A stretch of 64,000 bases of DNA, taken from contig NZ_AP025488.1 of NCBI RefSeq assembly GCF_024347475.1, positions 1,054,001 to 1,118,000 of the forward strand. Reading direction: 5' to 3'. How positions within the stretch are numbered: the first letter of the stretch is position 1; the number at the start of each line of letters is the position of its first letter. This document shows positions 59,024 to 64,000 of this stretch, piece by piece. The translations under genes were made by a program, and so were the position numbers. The DNA comes from Vibrio fortis. GTDB taxonomy: Bacteria; Pseudomonadota; Gammaproteobacteria; Enterobacterales; Vibrionaceae. Below the pieces are notes generated by a model, which saw only the letters and a list, made by a program, of their open reading frames with translations, ran no database searches and was not told the origin of the DNA.

Positions 59024-60679
59024 TTAGTTTGATGGCTTGAACTGAGATTTACGCATACGGTTCAACGCTGCCATGATATCGAGAGTTCTTGGTTTCGCTA
59101 GATCACCATAGTTCGGCATGTTCGCGTGCCAATCTTTATCCAACATCGCGTTAAACTCTTTCGCCGGGTTGTTCGACCAACCAGGAAGTTGCGCAAACTG
59201 GAACCAAGCCCAACCAATCGCGTTCACTTCTGACGCAGATTCTAGTTGTTCAAGTGCTGATAAGTCGGTGAACTCTTTACCAAAGCGCAGTGAACCTTTG
59301 CCTTTCGCGTTTACTCGGAATTTGCCGTCAGACAAGATGCTCATCAGAGATGCGCGGTTTAATGAACGAGGTACAAACATTTCTAGTGCTGTTTCACACT
59401 CGTTGTGGCGCTGCGTAGGGTGCTGCTCAATCACTTCCTTAGCTTTTTCCGTCACATCTACTGCCTGGTAGTCATGCATTTGGATTACCGTATCGGCAAC
59501 ATCTAGGTAATCGCCCGAGCCGCCCATAACAACAATTGTAGAAATGTTCATTTCGTCTCGTAGCTGACCAATACGGTCGACCAGAGGAGTAATTGGCTCG
59601 TCACCTTTCGCGACTAATGCCTGCATACGTTCATCGCGGATCATAAAGTTTGTTGCTGATGTATCTTCATCAATCAATAAGGTTTGAACACCCGCCTCAA
59701 TCGACTCTTGTAGCCAAGCCGCTTGAGATGTAGAACCAGACGCATCTTGAGTCGTAAAGTCCGACGTGTCTTTTTGCATTGGTAGGTGATTGATGTAGTT
59801 CGAAAGGTTCAAGCTATGAACACAGCGGCCGTCTTCCGCGCGGATCTTCATCGTATCTAACGCAGTAACGATTCCTTCACGACCATCGCCTGGAATGTGG
59901 TTGTAGATAGAGCGTTCAACTGCATTAAGTAGCGTCGATTTACCGTGGAAGCCACCGCCGACAATCAAAGTAATACCTTTAGGAATACCTAGGCCTTTTA
60001 CTTCACCGCGGTTTGGCGTTTTTAGCGTTACAGATAAAGATTCAGGTGCTTCGAACGCAACTGCATCTTTCATCGGTAGGTCGCAGTTACCTGCAATACG
60101 CGGTAGAACACTACCGTTAGAAACAAACGCAGCAAGGTTATGCTCATCCAGTTGAGAACGAAGGGCTTCTTGATCTTCGATGGTCTGACAGTGCTCAACT
60201 AGGGCATCAAAGTCTAACTCGCGCTCCAGTGTCGCTCGGCGGATAAACTTAGGCAGGTAGAAAGTAATAATGTTATTTGCTTTCTTAGCCAGAATGCTAC
60301 GTCCATCAGCAGGGAGGTTGATACGGAAACGAATTTCAATACCGTGCTCTGTGAACAGTACCGCTGTACTATCAAGGACGGTTTGACCTGTTAGTGCGAT
60401 AGAGATAGTCGATTCTTGTTTAGCAAATTCTGCAAAGCTACGCGCAATGAAGTCACGCGCTGCAATTTGGTATACATGTGATTTGCCTTTCAGCCACTCT
60501 AAACCTGTTAATGACCAAGCGCGTGTCGCACGAAAGCGAGAAGGGGACGCATATGGGTCACCTTGGATGTGGTCAATATGAAGTTCAAAGTCAGCAAAGT
60601 CGTATTGACCTTTGATTTGTTGATATGCACGGTAGTTTTGTTTTTCGAGCTTTTTTAGCTTTGCAGTCAACTGATCCAT
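59024..60679 (-). CDS. Predicted ATPase of the ABC class (PF09818-like)
   Basis: 551 residues from the ATG that gives MDQLTAKLKKLEKQNYRAYQ; an in-frame start 33 bases upstream is less likely. The Walker A is GGGFHGKSTLLNAVE (middle) and the Walker B TLLIDEDTSATNFM; VVMGGSGDYLDVADTVIQM follows. The N-terminal half (ARDFIARSFAEFAK, PKFIRRATLERELD) is characteristic of the family. The biological role is unknown; it is a soluble protein, not a transporter. It is preceded by no clear ribosome-binding site. Confidence 0.87.
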   Translation of the reverse strand: MDQLTAKLKKLEKQNYRAYQQIKGQYDFADFELHIDHIQGDPYASPSRFRATRAWSLTGLEWLKGKSHVYQIAARDFIARSFAEFAKQESTISIALTGQTVLDSTAVLFTEHGIEIRFRINLPADGRSILAKKANNIITFYLPKFIRRATLERELDFDALVEHCQTIEDQEALRSQLDEHNLAAFVSNGSVLPRIAGNCDLPMKDAVAFEAPESLSVTLKTPNRGEVKGLGIPKGITLIVGGGFHGKSTLLNAVERSIYNHIPGDGREGIVTALDTMKIRAEDGRCVHSLNLSNYINHLPMQKDTSDFTTQDASGSTSQAAWLQESIEAGVQTLLIDEDTSATNFMIRDERMQALVAKGDEPITPLVDRIGQLRDEMNISTIVVMGGSGDYLDVADTVIQMHDYQAVDVTEKAKEVIEQHPTQRHNECETALEMFVPRSLNRASLMSILSDGKFRVNAKGKGSLRFGKEFTDLSALEQLESASEVNAIGWAWFQFAQLPGWSNNPAKEFNAMLDKDWHANMPNYGDLAKPRTLDIMAALNRMRKSQFKPSN

Positions 60680-60815
60680 AACGAAAAATGCCTTAGTTGG
60701 AGAAAGATACAAATAGAAAGGCGGCGATTATAAAAATCACCACCTATAGAGTAAAGGGAAAGTGGGCGTAAATTGCAAAGTATCGGCAATTTACACCACC
60801 ATTAATTCATTGTAA

Positions 60816-60849
60816 GCGCCAATTGGCGCCTAAATGCACCAATTAGGCG
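60816..60849. repeat. Nested palindromic and direct repeat at the 3' end of the GGDEF-EAL gene
   Basis: GCGCCAATTGGCGC (60816-60829) is a perfect palindrome and GCACCAATTAGGCG (60836-60849) is a near copy. CGCCTAA (60827-60833) pairs with TTAGGCG (60843-60849), which includes the stop codon. No T-run follows on either strand. Confidence 0.55.
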
Positions 60850-62750
60850 TAGCGACTGCTGTTTGGATAGTTTTGGTCGGCAAGGCTGTGCTCGAACTCT
60901 TGGCAGGTCATCGGCTTGCCATAAAGGTATCCTTGCCCAATATCGCAACCCTCTTGAATAATGAATTGTTCTTGCTCTTCGTTCTCTATGCCTTCAATCG
61001 CTACTTTAAGGTCGAGCTTTTTGGCAATCTGCACAATCGATCGCACAATCTCAGTGTCATCTTGTGAGTTGTTTATCTGGTCGATAAAACTCTTATCTAC
61101 TTTAATGGCATCAAAAGGGAATTTTTTGAGGTAGCCAAAAGAAGCATAGCCTGTTCCGAAATCATCAAGTGACAATGTCACGCCTAAATCATGAAGCGAT
61201 TCTAAGGTATTCTTTGCAATGACTTCGTCAGCTATTAAACCGCTTTCTGTTACTTCTAATTCAAGAAAGCGAGCTGGAAGGTGATAGGTTTCAAGTAAAT
61301 GAACGATTTGCTCATAAAACTGCACGTTCTTTAATTGTACCGCAGAAACGTTAATCGCCATCTTGAAGTCATCGACATACGCAGACCACTCTTTAGCTTT
61401 TTCGATGGCGGAGCGAAGAACAAAATTGCCGACTTCGAAGATCAATCCATTTTGTTCTGCCATATGGATGAGCGTTTCATTTGAAATATCACCAAGAACA
61501 GGGTGACGCCAGCGAAGTAGAGCTTCAGCACCTACCCATTTATGTGTAAGCGGGGAAACCTTCGGCTGAAAGTAGAGCATAAGATCGTCGTTACGCACTG
61601 CTTGTAAGAGGTAGCCCTCAATCTTATTGAGGTGTATCTGGTCGTCATTATAAGCTTGAGAATAGAAGCAGTATTTTTGCCCAGAATCTTTACAAGCAAG
61701 CATGGCCGCCGATGCTTTTTTAAGTGCTGCTTCTGCGTTGTCTTGAGTGTCGGTTATTGTCAGGCCGATAAAAGCATGCAGGTGAACATTGTCACCGCCT
61801 ATCGTGAATTCTGAGTGACCGATCTCGACCAGTTGTTCACAAAGCGTGTCGAGATGAGCGTTAAGTTTGTCTGTGGTATAGGCAATCGCCAAGTCGACGG
61901 AAGTAGGCCTTCCGGTTAGCACTTCAATACCTTGGATCGTGGAAAGTCTACGGCGATATTCGACCAGAACATCATCAAACGCTTGGTAGCCGTAACGAGC
62001 TTGAATACGTCTGCCGTTAGTAAACCCGATATGAACAACAGCAAATGATCGGTTGTTCAGTTGTTTTTCATTCGTTATTTGAGCATTGAGCTTAGATTCG
62101 AAAGCGTGGCGGTTTAAGAACCCTGTGCCTAGATCGTGATTTTTTTGATAAGTGACTTTCTGCTCTGCCGCTTTTCGCTTATCGATTTCAAGGTTTAGGG
62201 AATAGTTTAAGCTGGCAAGATCTTGTGTCCGAGTATGGACTCTTGATTTAAGCTCTTTGTTCAACTTAGAGAGTTTTGCATTTTGATAGAGCGTTGTGAG
62301 TTGCGATTCAATCGAGAGTTTAAAGCTTTCAAGGAGTTGGATATACGTTGGAGTGTAGTGGTTCTCTTTGCTATCCAAAATACAGATCGTTCCGAATACA
62401 TCACCATTCGGCCAAAGCAAAGGGATACCACAATATGAAATCATTCCAATCTTCACATCAGGGTTGTTTTTCCAATTTGGATCTTGAGTCGCGTCGGGTA
62501 CGATCAAGCGACGGTTTGTTCTCATGACTGTTTCGCAATACAGACCATGTCCTAGCTCTTCAGAGTCTCCTTCCTTATAAGGATTACCGTCAGAATGACT
62601 GGTTGCGAAAACTTCAATTGATGCGGTGTGCACGCGCATAATCAGTGCGGCGGGTACGTGAGTGATATTAGCCAGTAAATCGACAATGTTCTGCCAACCG
62701 ACCTTCATATCACTGGGTATATCTAAATCGAGCGTATTTATCTTTTTCAT
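60843..62750 (-). CDS. GAF-GGDEF-EAL c-di-GMP phosphodiesterase with degenerate GGDEF
   Basis: 635 residues. An N-terminal GAF domain (about 10-170; contains CETVMRTNRRLIVPD and GIPLLWPNGDVFGTICILD) is followed by a coiled linker, then a GGDEF domain (about 195-350) and an EAL domain (about 370-620). The GGDEF active site is lost: TGRPTSVDLAIAY stands where GGDEF is expected. The EAL part looks active: GAEALLRW, INVSAVQLKN, LEVTESGLI, SLDDFGTGYASF, IKVDKSF and AIEGIENEEQ. It probably hydrolyses c-di-GMP in response to a GAF ligand. GGAG four bases before the ATG supports the start. Confidence 0.92.
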   Translation of the reverse strand: MKKINTLDLDIPSDMKVGWQNIVDLLANITHVPAALIMRVHTASIEVFATSHSDGNPYKEGDSEELGHGLYCETVMRTNRRLIVPDATQDPNWKNNPDVKIGMISYCGIPLLWPNGDVFGTICILDSKENHYTPTYIQLLESFKLSIESQLTTLYQNAKLSKLNKELKSRVHTRTQDLASLNYSLNLEIDKRKAAEQKVTYQKNHDLGTGFLNRHAFESKLNAQITNEKQLNNRSFAVVHIGFTNGRRIQARYGYQAFDDVLVEYRRRLSTIQGIEVLTGRPTSVDLAIAYTTDKLNAHLDTLCEQLVEIGHSEFTIGGDNVHLHAFIGLTITDTQDNAEAALKKASAAMLACKDSGQKYCFYSQAYNDDQIHLNKIEGYLLQAVRNDDLMLYFQPKVSPLTHKWVGAEALLRWRHPVLGDISNETLIHMAEQNGLIFEVGNFVLRSAIEKAKEWSAYVDDFKMAINVSAVQLKNVQFYEQIVHLLETYHLPARFLELEVTESGLIADEVIAKNTLESLHDLGVTLSLDDFGTGYASFGYLKKFPFDAIKVDKSFIDQINNSQDDTEIVRSIVQIAKKLDLKVAIEGIENEEQEQFIIQEGCDIGQGYLYGKPMTCQEFEHSLADQNYPNSSRYA

Positions 62751-62865
62751 AAGACTCCATGTCGCTTTTACTCGACGAATCACATCCTGTGATCTCGTCT
62801 CCCTGTCGATGTAATATGCACCTAGAGATGTAATGAAACTGTTAATTTGAGTATAGGTAGATTAC

Positions 62866-62900
62866 ATAAAAAAGCCTCTCCAATTTGCGAGAGGCTTTTA
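62866..62900 (-). terminator. Intrinsic terminator after fabV
   Basis: AAAAGCCTCTC (62870-62880) pairs with GAGAGGCTTTT (62889-62899). On the minus strand Ts follow the stem, so it closes fabV ahead of the GGDEF-EAL gene. Confidence 0.88.
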
Positions 62901-62938
62901 AAACTGAATCCAAGTCTCATACCTGAGATAGAAAGGAA

Positions 62939-64000
62939 TTATGGCTTGAGATTTATAAAATCTTCTGTATTCAATGGTTGGGTGTAATCAATTCCCGAAT
63001 ACTCAAATCCGTTGAGTTGCATGAACTCCTGTTTAAAGCCAGCATAGTCGCCCGTGAGTTTGAAGTTTTCTTCATCCATTGACTCAAGAAGCTCTGATAC
63101 ATGAGCTTGTGTTTCAGGCTCAAGTTCCCAATCATCCATTCGAATGAGGCGCTCACCATCAAGTGGGATTTTATCTTGGCCGTAGAGTTTGGTGCTGAAC
63201 AGGCGCTGCATTTGTTGGATACATGTTTCATGAGTCCCTTTTTCTTTCATCACGCGGTAAAGCGCCAATAAATAAGGACTCAAACCTGGAATAAAGACAC
63301 TTGCTTTGGTCACGAGTGCTTTACACACCGTTGCGTAAGCACCACCGCTAAAGTTAGCTAACTCAAGGTTCAGTGAGTGACTGGTTTGATGAAGGTCGAT
63401 TTTAGCGCGTCCAAGCGTTCCATCTAGATAGATAGGGTGTGTTACCTCTGGTCCAACATAAGAGAAGGCGATGGTTTTACAACCTTCAGCAATAGATTCG
63501 GCGTTGATTAGTTCGTCTACCCAATGACCCCAGTCTTCACCACCCATAACTTTGAGTGTGCTTTCGGCCTCGTCTTCTGTTGCCGGTTCAAGCGTGGTGG
63601 TGTTCCAGCTATCGTCTTCTAGGGAGATGGTAGTGCCAGTGACACTTTGACCAATTGGTTTGATTGCAGAGCGCCAGAACTCTTCGGTGTCAGCTTTAGG
63701 ACGTACACCTGCTGCGAGGCTATAGATGATTAGGTCAACTTCACCCTCAAAGTAAGTTTCGATGGCCTCAACCACTTGTGAACGAGTTTCTTTGGAGAAG
63801 GCATCACCAACGATGTTTATTGCTTTGCGACCTTCACGTTTGGCTTCTTGTTTGAAGTAGATGTTGTTGTACCAACCTGCGCTGCCTAATGACTTTTCAT
63901 TAGGTCCTCGTTCGAATGAAACACCAATGGTATCGGCTTGAGCACCGCCAAAGGTGAGGGCAATTCGGGCGGCGAGTCCGAAGCCTGAAGATGCTCCAAT
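62939..64000 (-). CDS. fabV: trans-2-enoyl-ACP/CoA reductase FabV (5' end beyond the window)
   Basis: The frame is open to the right edge, giving the last 353 of about 400 residues. The part nearest the edge reads IGASSGFGLAARIALTFGGA, the Rossmann glycine-rich NAD-binding loop of FabV, then ADTIGVSFERG. LANFSGGAYATVCKALVTKAS, TKASVFIPGLSPYLLALYRVMK and DDWELEP follow; the active-site Tyr-(Xaa)8-Lys signature lies in the catalytic region near SYVGPEVTHPIYLDGTLGRAK. FabV does the last step of fatty-acid elongation and is insensitive to triclosan in vibrios. The internal GTG at 63775 is not the true start. Confidence 0.94.
   Translation of the reverse strand: MGASSGFGLAARIALTFGGAQADTIGVSFERGPNEKSLGSAGWYNNIYFKQEAKREGRKAINIVGDAFSKETRSQVVEAIETYFEGEVDLIIYSLAAGVRPKADTEEFWRSAIKPIGQSVTGTTISLEDDSWNTTTLEPATEDEAESTLKVMGGEDWGHWVDELINAESIAEGCKTIAFSYVGPEVTHPIYLDGTLGRAKIDLHQTSHSLNLELANFSGGAYATVCKALVTKASVFIPGLSPYLLALYRVMKEKGTHETCIQQMQRLFSTKLYGQDKIPLDGERLIRMDDWELEPETQAHVSELLESMDEENFKLTGDYAGFKQEFMQLNGFEYSGIDYTQPLNTEDFINLKP

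Noticed and set aside
1..64000. CRISPR array, transposase, phage genes, tRNA or rRNA
   Set aside because: None seen on either strand: no regularly spaced repeats, no recombinase or transposase protein, no CCA-ended cloverleaf.

Overview
The window looks like chromosomal DNA of a marine Vibrio (Gammaproteobacteria), most likely from the second chromosome. The basis is gene content and order: a gcvT locus with its XRE-cupin regulator, the fadL-volA pair known from Vibrio cholerae, a serine protease with a GlyGly-CTERM tail, small Vibrio-type proteins (DUF3389, DUF2164, DnaJ-related), two RND pumps, FabV, and many c-di-GMP and chemotaxis genes. About 58 genes are packed on both strands with short spacers, and most operons end in clear intrinsic terminators. 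I see no rRNA, tRNA, CRISPR array, insertion sequence, prophage or integron cassette. This is core or stable accessory chromosome rather than an island.

Layout. 1-5.7 kb: XRE-cupin regulator, gcvT, a secreted trypsin-like protease, a small HTH gene with a divergent hypothetical, arfB and a HAD phosphatase. 5.8-12.6 kb: a Cache-PAS-GGDEF cyclase, fhs (formate-tetrahydrofolate ligase) with a PurR-type operator, gsk, creA and a tiny lipoprotein gene. 13-21.2 kb: HAD phosphatase, antisense-overlapping zinc ribbon, RND pump 1, a chemoreceptor and tyrP with a textbook TyrR box. 21.3-22.5 kb: a structured leader, a 42-codon ORF and acpH whose ribosome-binding site is buried in a hairpin. 22.6-31 kb: DEAD-box helicase 1, a TetR regulator divergent from a two-adaptor RND pump, and an EAL phosphodiesterase. 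31.5-41.4 kb: cytochrome b561/YceI, a FocA-CBS fusion, LysR, DUF1097, YbjD, a 5'-nucleotidase-like protein and a 31-residue membrane protein. 41.5-46.2 kb: yybP-ykoY (Mn2+) riboswitch and its TerC/Alx-type gene, DUF1223 protein, DEAD-box helicase 2 and PhnA/YjdM. 46.4-64 kb: volA-fadL, M50 and M48 proteases, thioesterase, SgrR-EamA, DUF2238, a 2-oxoglutarate oxygenase, a J-domain protein, an ABC-class ATPase, a GAF-GGDEF-EAL protein and the 3' part of fabV, which runs off the right edge.

Themes. One-carbon and purine metabolism (gcvT, fhs, gsk) is linked by PurR-type palindromes. Lipid metabolism is represented by volA, fadL, acpH and fabV. Three c-di-GMP proteins and one chemoreceptor lie within 64 kb. 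RNA-level control is prominent: a recognisable Mn2+ riboswitch, a FocA-CBS gene with a well-formed internal ribosome-binding site, and, least explained, the 21.48-21.92 kb leader, where mutually exclusive short hairpins and a second RBS-masking hairpin suggest an undescribed translational relay controlling acpH. The folds and operators are read by eye and none was computed.
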